Shown here in pieces: positions 10,935 through 21,956 of a DNA stretch of 64,000 bases. Each line of letters starts with the position of its first letter. Position 1 is the stretch's first letter. The stretch covers positions 149,061,363 through 149,125,362 of the forward strand of contig CM030358.1 of assembly GCA_017893485.1 (NCBI GenBank), in the 5' to 3' direction. The notes under the pieces were generated by a model. The model was not told the origin of the DNA and searched no databases. It was given only the letters and a program-made list of their open reading frames with translations. The stretch comes from Hemerocallis citrina (Eukaryota > Streptophyta > Magnoliopsida > Asparagales > Asphodelaceae). Position numbers and translations under genes: made by a program.

Positions 10935-11525
10935 GATGATTGGTTAATTAAGTGTAGCCCGTTATTCGTGATGACGGGTTAAATAGAGAGATATTGACAG
11001 TCCTTTAGAAGCCTACAGACCAAGTCTTAATAAAGTACTGCCAATATCGCTCTTCTTAACCCGTTATTGTGAACAACGGGTTAAGATCACTTAACCCGTT
11101 CTTCACAACAACGGGTTAAGTAGAGCAATATTGGCAGTCCTTTATCCCCTACAAACCAAAGTACTGCCAATATCGCTCTACTTAACCCGTTATTGTGAAT
11201 AACGGTTTAAGTGATCTTAACCCGTTATTCACAACAACGGGTTAAGTAGAGCGATATTGGCAGTACTTTATCCCTCTACATATAAAGTCATCATAATGGA
11301 CTGTCATTATCTCTCAACTTAACCAGTTATTGGCGTTAACGGGTTATGTTTGCTTAACCCGTTATCCACAACAACGGGTTAAGTAGAGAGATATTGGTAG
11401 GACTTCACTGAAGTTCTCATAATATAATGCCAAAATCTATCTACTTAACCCGTTCTTGTGAATAACGGGTTAAGGTCACTTAACTCGTTATTCAGAATAA
11501 TGGGTTAAGTAGAAAGAAATTTTTA
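10935..11525. repeat. hairpin array A1: alternating palindromes, period ~125 bp
   Basis: Two kinds of palindrome alternate. Type A has arms CTTAACCCGTT and AACGGGTTAAG around a short AT-rich loop and often comes in close pairs. Type B has arms AGCGATATTGGCAGT and ACTGCCAATATCGCT around a 25-40 nt loop with CCTACA(G/A)ACCAA. About four to five units are present with arms kept complementary despite changes, for example paired changes in the loops and GTTCTTCACAACAAC against GTTATTGTGAACAAC. No coding frame crosses the array. Confidence 0.85.
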
Positions 11526-11699
11526 TGCTTTCTACAACTTTCTTTTCTCCCTTTGCGAACATTGTCTCCTGAACTCTGCAAAGTGACATTCATATGCCAA
11601 TAATTGTTTATATTTTTTTATTAATTTTCATTTATTGCCACGTAACTAACCAATATAAAATCGTTAACATTAACGGTGGTGTAAAAGTTTAAAAAATAA

Positions 11700-13350
11700 A
11701 ATTTGATAACTAGCCTAGGGTTAGAGTTAGGGTTAAGTAAGCTAGGGGTTGGTGTAGGGTTAGGGTTAGGGTAAGCTAGGGTTAGGGTAAGCTAGGGTTA
11801 AGGGTTAAGAGCAAGTGGCTGTTTTTTGTTTTGATTAATTAGGATAATATTTGTAGCTCTCCGGTCTAAAACGCAATGAATTTTTTCTATTATTGGGTTC
11901 TACATGTGATCATCCATATGTGGGGAGTACAATATGATGTGGTTCTACATGTGGTTCTACATGGGTTCTACATGTGGGGTTCTACTTATGGAATTTTATC
12001 AACTCATGGATTCCATAAGTAGAATCCAACATAACAGTAGAATTGTTAGGGTTATTGTTAGGGTTAGGGTTATATCTTTGTAGAGTGAAATGTAATAGTA
12101 GAATCGTACTTTTCTTGCTCGGTCCTTGCTCTTTTTCTCTCCATAGTTCCCTCTTCACTCAGATAGATTTTGGTAAGTCTATGTCGAGGAATGGAGCGTT
12201 CATTTAGTGGGCACCACATGTAGATCCTCACATGTAGAACAAGTCCATAATCGGTCTATTATTAGATTTCACTATACAACATGTGGAACCACATGTACAA
12301 CATGGCCATAACCCTAACATGTAGTACAAGGGGTTAACTTGCTTTTACAAAAATAGGGTTACGGCTTGGCAGCACCCTAGGGTTACAGTAGGGTTACGGC
12401 TAGGGTTAGAATAGATCTCTCTACATTAGGGTTAGAGATTAGTTCGTAGGGTTATTTACAATTTTTAATAAATTTTTTCATATTTTCAACTATATTATTT
12501 AATTTTAGAATGTTTAAAATTACTCTAACCCTACTGTAACCCTACTTTAACTATCCAACCTTACTTAACCCCCTAATGTAACCCTACGAACTACTCTAAC
12601 CTACTCTAACCTTATCTCTAACCTACTCTACCCTACTCTATCCTTATTTATTGTGAACCAAGTTCCTCTAATTTGAGTATTTTTTTATATTTCAACATTT
12701 TTAACACTCAAAGTTTTAAGAAGTTGGATTTTACATAACCCGTAACCCTATTTTTACCCTAAGAACTACTTTAACCCTACCGTAACCCTACAATAACCCT
12801 GTAACCCTAGCCGTAACCCTACAAGTTCGTAGGGTTACATTTGGGTTAGAGATTAGTTCGTAGGGTTATTTACAATTTTTAATAAAATTTTTCGTATTTT
12901 CAAAATTATTATTTAATTTCATAATGTTTAAAATTACCCTAACCCTACTGTAACCCTACTTTAACTATCCAAATCTACTGTAACCCTACTGTAACCCTAC
13001 AAACTACTCTAACCTACTCTAACCTTATCTCTAACATACTCTATTATTTATTTTCATATTGTTTAAAATTACTCTAACCCTATTTTCATAATATCTCAAC
13101 TTAACATGTCATTGGTTCGACGGGTTAAGTACACCTTTATTTATTTATTTGGGTTATATTTATTTTTTGTGAACCAAGTTCCTCTAATTTTAGTTTTTTT
13201 TTAAAAATATCATCTTTTTCAACACTCAAAGTTTTAAGACGTTGGATTTTACAAAACCCGAAACCCTATTTTTACCCTAAGGACTACTTTAAGCCTACCG
13301 TAACCCTACAATAACCCTGTAACCCTAGCCGTAACCCGTTGACACTGTAA
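11700..13350. repeat. telomere-like tracts in opposing orientations, centre of giant element 1
   Basis: Degenerate AGGGTTA repeats run on the + strand at 11715-11815, 12045-12075 and 12340-12470. The opposite strand type (TAACCCTA, CTACTGTAACCCTAC) runs at 12520-12650, 12740-12815 and 12935-13085, with more at 13260-13335. Between them at 11895-12320 are many copies of (C)TACATGTGG and CACATGTAGA. Part of the block (about 12470-12660) is repeated at 12860-13050. The repeats are irregular, so this is not a fresh telomere cap. Confidence 0.8.
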
Positions 13351-13609
13351 GTTTTAAACCGAATTCGTTGAATGTACGTAAATGTTATAAAAATTTATTT
13401 GTTTACTTTAAAAGTTCAAATTGTGTAACGAACTTCTGTGGATAAGTGATTATATAAAATTTTATGAACAAATTTCTTGTAATGTGCTAAGGTTAGAGGG
13501 TTTTAGTAGGGTTAAAGTAGTGTTTAAATAATTTATAATAAATTGTTTTCATTTATTGAACTACATTATATATTATATTTACAAACATTTTTTACATTTT
13601 TTTCCAAAC

Positions 13610-13975
13610 AATGTTAAAATTATTAGCCAATATATGTCTACTTAACCCGTTATTAAGGATGACGGGTTAAGTACATTTAACCCGTCATCGTTAATAACGG
13701 GTTAACATATATTGGCACTGCTTCATCATCTACAGACCAAGTTCGCATAAATTACTGCCAATATTTGTCTACTTAACCCGTTGTTGGTGATGACGGGTTA
13801 AGTACATAACGGGTTAAGTAGACACTTATTGGCAGTGCTTCATCATGTACAGACCAAGTATGCATAAAGTACTGCATATATTTGTCTACTTAACCCGTTG
13901 TTGGTGATGACGGGTTAGGTACACTTAACCCCTCATCACCAACAACGGGTTAAGTAAACATATATTGGCAGAGGT
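13610..13975. repeat. hairpin array A2
   Basis: More type A palindromes (arms CTTAACCCGTTRTT and GATGACGGGTTAAG) with type B half-sites (ATTGGCA(G/C)TGCTTCATCA, ACTGCCAATATTTGTCT). The pattern is the same as at 10935-11525, on the far side of the telomere-like block. From 13976 to 14472 there is only T-rich sequence with short GAGAAGTG(C/T)ATCAA repeats. Confidence 0.8.
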
Positions 13976-14472
13976 TTATGAATACTTGGTCTGTATATTA
14001 CTGTCGTTGTTCCTGCATTTTGAGAGGTGTATCATATTGCTGTTCATGCTTGCTGTCCTTGTTGCTGCATTTTGAGAAGTGCATCAAAGTTTTGAGAAGT
14101 GTATCAATGTATTGAGAAGTGTATCAACATTTTCTTCTTGTCTTCATTTCCTTTTTTTTGCCTTCTTGTTTTCTTGCCTTCTTGTTTTCTTGCCAATCTT
14201 TTCTTCTTGTCTTCATTATTTCCTTCTTGTTTTCTTGCACTTCAATGCTTCCTTCTTCATTTTCCTATAACTATGCCTCTTGAGTACAATGAAGAAAAGA
14301 AGGAAGAAAAAAAAAAGGGAGGAGACACATTTCTTGAAGGGGGAAGAAGTTTGAGTTCTAAAAAAAAACTGAGTTCAAAGTGAGTCTCCTTCAACTGAGT
14401 TCTTCATAACATTGTTTCAGAAAGAAGCTGAAGATGCAGAAGTAGAGAGACATATGCATGTCTACTTTAGCG

Positions 14473-14965
14473 TACAAGTGCATGCTGGGTTTCTTTCAAG
14501 GGGTAGGGAGGACTGCTGACTCTGCCTTTTTTTTTCTTCATTCCCCTTACTCTTCTTTTTTGGGGCTTTTTGAATGAATGCATAAGTAGCAATTCTCCTC
14601 CCTTCATACACATTCGTTCCCTATTGTTACACATAGTGCAACAGTTCTCTGGTTTCGTAGGACGGAGTAGTGGTGGTTGTGACAATGTATTCATGGTACT
14701 TTTCAACTTCTTGGCATGCACACCTCACAATCGTGCAACAAATAGTACGAATATGAAGAGTGCGTGTCAAGAAGTTGTCAAGTACTTTGAATATACGGTT
14801 ACACCCACTACTACTTTATCCCACGAACCGGAGAATTGCTGCCTCTGTGTAATAGTAGTGAACTAAATTGTATACAGGGGGATAACTGCTACTTATGCAT
14901 TCAAAAAAAGGCAGTGTCAGCAGTCCTTCCTACCTCTTTGAGAAGAAACCCAGCATGTACTTGTA
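14473..14965. mobile_element. foldback element nested in giant element 1
   Basis: The ends are inverted copies: TACAAGTGCATGCTGGGTTT at 14473 and, reversed, TACAAGTACATGCTGGGTTT ending at 14965. Complementarity goes on inward through GGACTGCTGAC, GCATAAGTAGCA, TTCTCTGGTTTCGTAGGA and ACTTCTTG to the middle, so the whole 490 bp can fold on itself. The left arm has an extra insertion of about 45 bp near 14520-14565. There is no coding frame. It lies in a spacer between hairpin arrays and has no sequence in common with them, so it is read as a later insertion. Nothing notable is seen from 14966 to 15355. Confidence 0.7.
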
Positions 14966-15355
14966 TATATACTAACTTAAATGCAAATTTTGGTGAAAGT
15001 ATCAAAGAATGACTTTGTAATATCAATTAGCTTTAGATATGTATGCATTTTATGTATGTTCAATTTACATGTATTTGCCAGTTTGTAATGTATGATGTAC
15101 AAAGCTGTTATAAGATATAACCTGTATCCCTATATTCTCCGAACTTTATCTTGGAAATTTGAAGAGTTGTACCACAAAGGCGAAGACACTGCAAATATCA
15201 ATCAACCTAATGGGTTAAGTATCTCAAGATTGATGTGAATTGCTGAATGAACAAATTATCATCTGTAGAAGTTGTTGTGAATGAACAAATTTTGTGAAGT
15301 TGTATATGTATCAACAAAAGCACATAGAGCCTACATAGACGAAAGTTCTGTCAAA

Positions 15356-15700
15356 AACTCTCAACCCGTTATTGACGATGACGAGTTAAGTGATCTTAAC
15401 CCGTCATCACCAATAACGGGTTAAGTAGATTGATATTGGCAGGACTTCATCCCCTACAGACCAAATACTAATAAAGTACTGCCAATATCTATCTACTTAA
15501 CCCGTTATCTTCAATAACATGTTAAGTGATTTTAACCCGTTATCCCCAATAACGGGTTAAGTTGAGAGAAATTGGCAGTGCTTTATCAATACTTGGTCTG
15601 TAGGGTATGCAGTCTTGCCAATATCAATTCACTTAGCCCGTTATTGGTGATAACGGGTTAAGTTATTTTAATACGTTATCCCCAATAACGGCTTAGGTTT
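15356..15700. repeat. hairpin array A3
   Basis: Type A palindromes (CTTAACCCGTTATC and CAATAACGGGTTAAG pairs) and type B half-sites (TTGGCAGGACTTCATCCCCT, AAGTACTGCCAATATC) in the same order as in arrays A1 and A2. The array ends 600 bp before the 3' end of the transposase gene. Positions 15701-16326 are AT-rich sequence without a recognisable feature. Confidence 0.8.
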
Positions 15701-16326
15701 ATCCGATTTTTGCAGTATTATCTTCAAAATGTATGTTTGCATAAATTTTCACAATTTTCCACAAATTAAAAAAATCCAACAGCATAGATATATTGCAGAA
15801 ATACACAATCTCGACAAACACATAAAATTCACTCACAACCTTCAACACAAATAATAAATCTATACACATCGGCATCCCAAAAAAATCAATTACAAAAAAA
15901 TTCACAAATAGTTCGGGTTGCCCAAATTGCACACATCTTCAAAATCCACAAATTTCAACATAAATAAACAGTCGTTACCCAATTACAATATCAAAACCCA
16001 CAACAACATATGTGGCTTACAAATACACAAAATGCACACATACAGAGATTACACTCTTATTAAATACACCAGTAATCTAATTGTACCAAAAAGATACGTT
16101 CAATTAACCACATATATACAATCAAAAGTAAGGAATTTTTCAATGCATTGATTCTTTCCATGGGCACGATTTTGTTTCATTCCGGACCTACACCAAAAAA
16201 TATAAAAAATTGGGTTAATAATCAAGTCGAAATTAATAATTATCTTCACATCAAAATAAAAAAGTAAGCAATTATTTGGTGTTTATCTTCAAAATTTGAT
16301 ATGACATACATAACACGAAAAACCCC

Positions 16327-18686
16327 TTAGCACGAATCTTCACCTTCAACATCGTCACTCTCTCCAGTGTTTGGAGCTTCTTCATACCCTACCGATCCAC
16401 TAAATAAGGGAGAAGAATGGGTTAGTATCGACTACAACAAGTTTAGATTCATTGAGTCCAATTAACAAATACTTAGTCTCTGATATATTACCTTGTCATA
16501 TTTTTTGGGCAATTTCGTGAATCGTGACATATGACACGAAGGCATGTCCTGCAAAGTCTTGGCCTCTTCGTTTTTTTGGCCTTCTCTGATAGAATTCAAC
16601 ATTTTTCCTTTAGGCCTCCCATTTGTGGTGCACTGCACAGGGTCCCCTACTTGTGCATGTGCATGTGCATGTGCTTGTGCATGTGCATATTCACCACTCT
16701 CCGGTTGTGCGCTACCTTCGTGTGGTGTCCTATTCCCGGATTCAATGTGAGCAAAGCCTTCGATTCCCTTGAGCATGTGGTCGAGCATGTACTTGTACCC
16801 TCGCTCTGAAGAACAACCAAGATCGACCAAATGTCTTGAGTGCATAGTCAGTTCACAATAACGAGAGGCAAAATTATCACCCATACTATTGGGAACCGGT
16901 ATACTGCTTCTTGTTAGTTGATCCCTGGTCCATCGCCTACAAATATATTGCTCGGATAGTGCGGTGTGATCTGTGAACCGAATAACTGCCAATAGATATT
17001 TGCAGGGAATGCCTACGAAGTCATACATGGCGCAAGGGCATTTAGCAATTTGACTGATTTTACAATAAGAAATCACCCTCCCCAGTTCAGAATTTCCACA
17101 AATGGTTACAGAATAAGCTGCATTATCCGGTGTATCCATACTCGCAATTAAACTCACATTAAGTAATAAGCTTTTTACAACTTCTTGTTGGAATTTGTAG
17201 AAAATCTTCAGTGTGTATGTTCCCGCCATTTGTGACTCTAACGGCCATTCGGTCTTCAATTTTGTCCTCTCCTCACGATTACGATGTGTTTCTTTAAGTT
17301 CATTGTGTCTTTGTTTTACTAACACTCGGTCAAAGATGACGGTAAATTCATGTAATGAGTACTTCTTATGAGTATGGTGCTTCAAGGATGAATGTAGCGA
17401 TTCGCTACGTTGGGTACTCAACATGCCGCCCCAAAATGAGTCTCTTGCGTACACGGGAGCCCATTTCTCGTAGATCTCAAATTTTTCCTTCAACCATTTG
17501 TTATTCTCAAGTTTGTACTGGGAAATCAAAATTTTCTACTTATGTTCAAATTCTGTTTTATATTCCGCCGTATAAATGATAGTTTTCAAAGCATCCCTAA
17601 ATTCGTCAATGTTATTCGGCATACGCACTTCATGCGGTAACTTATCCAAAATATGCCAAATGCAATATCTATGTGACGTGGTTGAGAAAACTTTAGAAAC
17701 TGTAGAAGTTATTCCACGATCCTCATCTGTCACGATGTTCATCGGATCGTGAGTCATTGCTCCTCGCCACTTTTCAAAGAACCACTCAAATGAGGATACC
17801 TTCTCATTTGGGATGAACCCACAACCTAGGAATATTGATTGCCAATGATGGTTGAATCCAACAAATGGTACGAACAACATTCCGTATCGGTTTGTGTTGT
17901 AGGTAGCATCAAAGCAGAAAACATCTCCAAATACTTCATAATTCTTTCTAGCGATACCATCCACCCAGACACAATGGGACAATCGGCCTTCGGGATCACA
18001 TTGGTAATCATAATAGAATAAAGGATTGGTCTCCTTTTTGGATTCAAAGAACTCAAGTAGCATTTGCCCGCCTTGTCCTTTTAAACCTTCCATCTCGTCT
18101 CTCCTGAGATTTCTGACATCGGTTTCAGTGAAACCAATTTTCTCATTACCTCTACTTGAACCTTGAAGAATAGGATTTGTTTGCATATAGGGACATTAGC
18201 TTCGGTAAGTTGACCAATTACTTTTTTATCTGTATTTGTCAATTCACGGTTTCGAGGTAGCAAGTGACGTCTACCGGGTGAAGTAAATTCGTGATTTTGT
18301 GGTTCATTAAATGAATAAAGAATCCACGATTTACTTTGTGAATTACTTTGTGGATTTAGTTTCACACGAACGAAAGATTTACAACCCGTTCTAGAAGTTG
18401 TTCCTCGTCTAGCTTCATTCTGATTATTCGGTTACTCCCCGGCTTTATTACAAACATATGATTTATCCACTACATCGTTTTCCTTGTAATTATTTCTATC
18501 CTTATGCATAAAGAATCTCGCACATTTGCAATATGATGAATAAAATTTTTCCGCTTCCTCTAGAGTGGGAAATGTCATACCAATCATCGATTTTAAGTGC
18601 TCGTCAACATGAGGAAGAAACTCGCCAATTTTTTGAGCATGAACAAATTTCTCTTCGGCAACAGAACTTTCTTCAAAACTATCCAT
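16327..18686 (-). pseudogene. Mutator-like transposase with FAR1-type DNA-binding and SWIM domains (giant element 1)
   Basis: The ATG is at 18684-18686 (MDSFEESSVAEEKF), right after the splice acceptor TTTCTTAG. The FAR1/WRKY-GCM1-type finger follows (FPTLEEAEKFYSSYCKCARF, SRTGCKSF). Then comes the MULE catalytic domain with FDATYNTNRYG (first Asp), NIVTDEDRGI (second Asp), HRYCIWHILDKL (C-x2-H motif) and RSESLHSSLKH (probable Glu), and a SWIM finger at CPCAMYDFVGIPCKY. A His-Ala/Gln repeat near 16630-16690 comes from a TGCATG microsatellite. The last exon is probably 16327-16395 (NTGESDDVEGEDSC). Breaks: TAA at 18432-18434, a frameshift near 18155, and TAG at 17536-17538. The first His of the finger's H-N-H pair reads Gln, and the SWIM His reads Tyr. 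It would cut and join the element's ends in the nucleus; this copy cannot. Confidence 0.9.
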
Positions 18687-18779
18687 ACCTAAGAAAGCGT
18701 GAAAAGGAGAACAGTTAGGGCTACTAAACCCATTACGAAATGTGATGATAACTTTCTAACTTTATTTACATATTATTAG

Positions 18780-20480
18780 AGAAACGTCACAAAACCGCAC
18801 AAACGGCATCCACAATTTATGAAACTTTGCAACTTACTTTAATTCACCTAGCACAAGCCACCGTAACTTGCAGAAGTGATTTTTGACTCACGGTATGCTA
18901 GATATGGTCATGTACCGCTGTATTTGGTATTTTTATAACCAAAAGCGACACGATTGTATCTCTCTGACCGTTAATCGAATCTTCAACCTACTACAAATTG
19001 GGGTTGCTTGATTTATGTTAGACCATCCGAGTTGCAAAATTTCGTATTTTTTTAAGGTCGTTTGAAGGGTTTTCTGGTATAACCGCAGTAAACGCGTTCT
19101 AAGTCATTAACTTCTAATGCGAGGAACGTGAGAAAACCCCACAAAACGGCATCCAAAATTTATAAAATGTTGCACCTTGCTTGAATTCACGTAGTGCAAG
19201 CCACCACAACTTGTACAAGTGAGTTTCGACTAACGGTTCGAGGGATACGGCCGTGTATTACTTTTTTTGTGTTTTTTTCAACCGAAAGCGATACACAGCC
19301 GTATCTCTCTAACCGTGAGTTGAAATTTACTTATAAAAGTTCGAGTTGCTTGTGCTACATGAGATTATCCTACTCGCAAAGTTTTGTATTTTTTGGATGT
19401 CATTTGAAGGGTTTTCTAATCTAATCGCACTTAAAAAATTCTACGTCACTAACTTCTAATGCGAGGAACGTGACAAAACCGCACAAACGGCATCCAAAAT
19501 TAATAAAACTTTGCACCTTGCTTGAATTCACGTAGCGCAAGCCACCCCAACTTGTACAAGTCAGTTTTGACTAACGGTTCGAGAGATACGGCCGTGTATC
19601 ACTTTATTTGGCTTTTTCAACCGAAAGCAATACATGGCCGTATCTCTATAACCGTGAGTCAAAATTGACTTATACAAGTTCGGGTTGCTTGTGCTACATG
19701 AGATCATCCTACTCGCAAAGTTTCGTATTTTTTGGATATTGTTTGAAGGGTTTTCTAATCTAACCGCACTTAAAAAATTCTAAATCACTAACTTCTAATG
19801 CGAGGAACGTGACAAAACTGCACAAACGGCATCCAAAATTAATAAAACTTTGCACCTTGCTTGAATTCACATAGCACAAGCCACCCCAACTTGTACAAGT
19901 CAGCTTCGACTAACGGTTCGAGAGATACGGCCGTGTATCACTTTATTTGGCTTTGTTTCAACCTAAAGCGATACACGACCTTACATCTCGAATCGTGAAT
20001 CGAAACCCACTTCTACAAGTTGGGGTGGCTTGTGCTGTATGAGATCAACCTACTCGCAAACTTTCGTATTTTTTGAAGGCTATTTGCAAGGTTTTCAACT
20101 CTAACCGCACTAAAAAAATTCTAAGTCAGTAACTTCTATTGCGAGGAACGTGAGAAAACAGCACAAACGGCATCCAAAATTTATAAAACTTTCCAACTTG
20201 GTCGAATTCACGTAGCGCAAGCCACCCGAACTTGTAGAAGTGAGTTTCGACTCACGGTTTGCGAGATACGGCCTTATACCGCTTTATTAGGTTTTTTTAA
20301 ACCAAAAGCGATACACGGCCTTATATCTCGAACCGTGAATCGAAACCCACTTCGGTGGCTTGTGCTGCGTGAGATCAACCTACTTGCAAAGTTTCGTATT
20401 TTTTGAAGGCCGTTTGCAAGGTTTTCTACTCTAACCGCACTAAAAAATTCTAAGTCATTAATTTCGTATAAATTGAACGT
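18780..20480. repeat. right subterminal array of five palindromic repeats
   Basis: Five diverged units in inverted orientation to the left array, with palindrome centres near 18920, 19270, 19610, 19950 and 20290. Each has arms with CAAGCCACC(C/A)CAACTTGTA, GAGATACGGCCGTGTATC and GCGATACACGGCCGTATCTC. The spacers contain TGCGAGGAACGTGA and CATCCAAAATTTATAAAACT. The array lies between the transposase start and the inward-facing leader of the right end. Confidence 0.85.
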
Positions 20481-20599
20481 GAAAAATCAACACAAATAAA
20501 ACTAAATTAGTAAGTCAAATATTACTACAGTTCTAAATTATTTTGGGCAAAGCATTTTTTTGGAACTACCTAAATAATTTACTTATAAAAAAATATTAA

Positions 20600-20894
20600 A
20601 ATCAACATAATTAACTCTAATAAGGCTAAGAAATAGTCATTACCTTACAAAATACAGATCGAATTTTGCCAATAGAACGATTTGTGGCCTTCGCACGGGA
20701 ATTGATTTGCTTTTGATGTAGATATTTGGAGAGAGAGATTGTATGAGAGTGGAAGAGGAGGAGTAGGGGCAAACGGAGGACGTTGAAATTTTTTTTGGGT
20801 TTTTGGGTTTGGTTTCGCCCAAAAAACGGGGATCTGTGCTAGGGTTTTTGGGTTTAGTTTCAACGATGAAGATGAAGGACTGTATACAAATCTA
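20600..20894 (-). promoter_or_regulatory. inward-facing leader at the right end of giant element 1
   Basis: It is the inverted counterpart of 5696-6000 at the left end and includes AAACCCTAGCACAGATCC and the candidate splice donor TTTTGTAAGGTAATGAC when read on the minus strand. It would drive the transposase. The acceptor in front of the ATG at 18686 fits a leader intron that spans the subterminal array. Confidence 0.45.
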
Positions 20895-21093
20895 AGATTA
20901 TATCTTTGCCTTAACCCGTCCTTGTCAACGACGAGTTAAGGCAATTTTTTAAAATTAAATTTTGCCTTAACCCGTCGTTTCCAAAGACGGATTAAGGCAA
21001 AATTTAATAAAAAATATACGGGCAAAGATCCAACGGCCCAGATTAAAGTTCGCACGGGTCTGTGCACACAGACCCGTTCGCAATGGAAGGAGA

Positions 21094-21096
<3 letters not shown>
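20895..21096 (-). repeat. right terminal inverted repeat of giant element 1
   Basis: The reverse complement matches 5462-5695, including GTGTGCACAGACCCGTGCG and two palindromes with arms GCCTTAACCCGTC and GACGGGTTAAGGC or close variants. Confidence 0.8.

Positions 21097-21165
<69 letters not shown>
21097..21165. repeat. TA microsatellite, right flank of giant element 1
   Basis: About 34 TA dinucleotides immediately follow the right inverted repeat, matching the tract on the left side. Confidence 0.95.
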
Positions 21166-21167
<2 letters not shown>

Positions 21168-21176
21168 TAGTTCTCA

Positions 21177-21283
21177 ACCGAAGGGCCCCGATATAGCACT
21201 CCTTTCCGTGCTCACGGTGAGCGGTGAGCACGGAAAGGAGTGCTCAATGGAAGATTTTCCTATATATATCGGGGCCCTTCGGT
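21177..21283. repeat. short inverted-repeat element between TA tracts
   Basis: The outer arms are ACCGAAGGGCCCCGATATA at 21177 and TATATCGGGGCCCTTCGGT ending at 21283. A second inner hairpin has arms AGCACTCCTTTCCGTGCTCAC and its complement. The unit is bordered by TA repeats, so a tiny MITE is likely, but no family is recognised. Confidence 0.55.
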
Positions 21284-21302
21284 GTGTATATATATATATA
21301 TA

Positions 21303-21882
21303 TGATATGGCTAAAAATAGGGTTAATTCGAAACCGTTCAAAGTGGGCACGAATCTTGAAGTCGCAGGGGCAGGATGGTAATTTCGTCTACATACGGGTC
21401 TGAATCGGGTACCGGGCCTCTTCCCTTAGACCCGCTAGCCTGCGAACGGATCTGGTAGACAGAGAACGGGTCTCAACCCGTTAGGGACCAGTCAAATAGG
21501 ATAGGAGCAAATCCTACTCTGTCCCTATCTTACGGGGATGGTTGTAACCTACCCCAACCAGCCACACCGGGAAGTAGGGATTCACCCTTATCCTGAAAAG
21601 GATCTCCATGGCGACTATAAAAGCCCCCTACCTCCTACTGTAAAAGGTGATCACACTTTTCACACTTGAGCTCTTTCTCTTCACTTTTTCTGTGTATTGA
21701 CTTGAGCGTCGAAGGGTTCGTCGTCGGGATCCATTCCGGTGTCTCGAACGTTTGTGCAGGTCTCAAGGGAGCACCAAGGAGCCAACAAATCACCAAGGAA
21801 GAAGAAGGGGTCAACCTGTGTGAGTTCCTCACGAACCTACAAATCTCATCTATTGCCCCCACACCCGAATTCAGCGGCAACA
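21303..21882 (+). repeat. 5' LTR of the Tat-lineage element, followed by primer-binding site
   Basis: It runs from TGATATGGCTAAAAATAGGG to CAGCGGCAACA. A promoter-like CTATAAAAGCC lies at about 21615. The primer-binding site TGGTGCCGTCTGTGGGAA begins at 21886, three bases after the LTR. Its start complements the CCA end of a tRNA, but I do not assign the tRNA. Confidence 0.9.
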
Positions 21883-21956
21883 GATTGGTGCCGTCTGTGG
21901 GAACTCACTCGATAAGCAATCTCGTCCTCCTCTTTCAACCCACGTTACTCTCAGCC

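Larger units (their letters stand above)
5462..21096. mobile_element. giant element 1: 15.6 kb Mutator-like transposon carrying PMD and FAR1-type transposase genes
   Basis: Both ends carry the same inverted sequence: AGTCTTCTTCCGTTGC at 5462 and, reversed, AGTCTCCTTCCATTGC ending at 21095. Homology continues inward through GTGTGCACAGACCCGTGCG and AACTTTAATCTGG(A/G)CCGTTGG. The left end has a short extra duplication (CCGTTGCAAACGGG twice). Inside are a PMD gene on the + strand (8269-10512) and a Mutator-type transposase on the - strand (16327-18686), converging on a long non-coding centre. Large two-gene Mutator elements of this arrangement recall maize MuDR (mudrA and mudrB convergent), with PMD in place of mudrB. 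Both genes are broken, so this copy could move only if helped in trans. Confidence 0.8.

Noticed and set aside
11700..13350. True telomere or chromosome end
   Set aside because: Repeats are irregular, in both orientations and enclosed within a transposon; the same pattern is in the second element.
14079..14383. Small Phe/Leu/Ser-rich open frames
   Set aside because: T-rich low-complexity sequence in a transposon spacer without coding signals.
10935..15700. Regularly spaced palindromes that look like a CRISPR array
   Set aside because: Plant nuclear DNA; the spacers are themselves repeated palindromes, and no cas gene is present.
16327..18686. Host FAR1/FHY3-like gene
   Set aside because: It lies between inverted repeats, is paired with a PMD gene as in the second element, and has stops and frameshifts.
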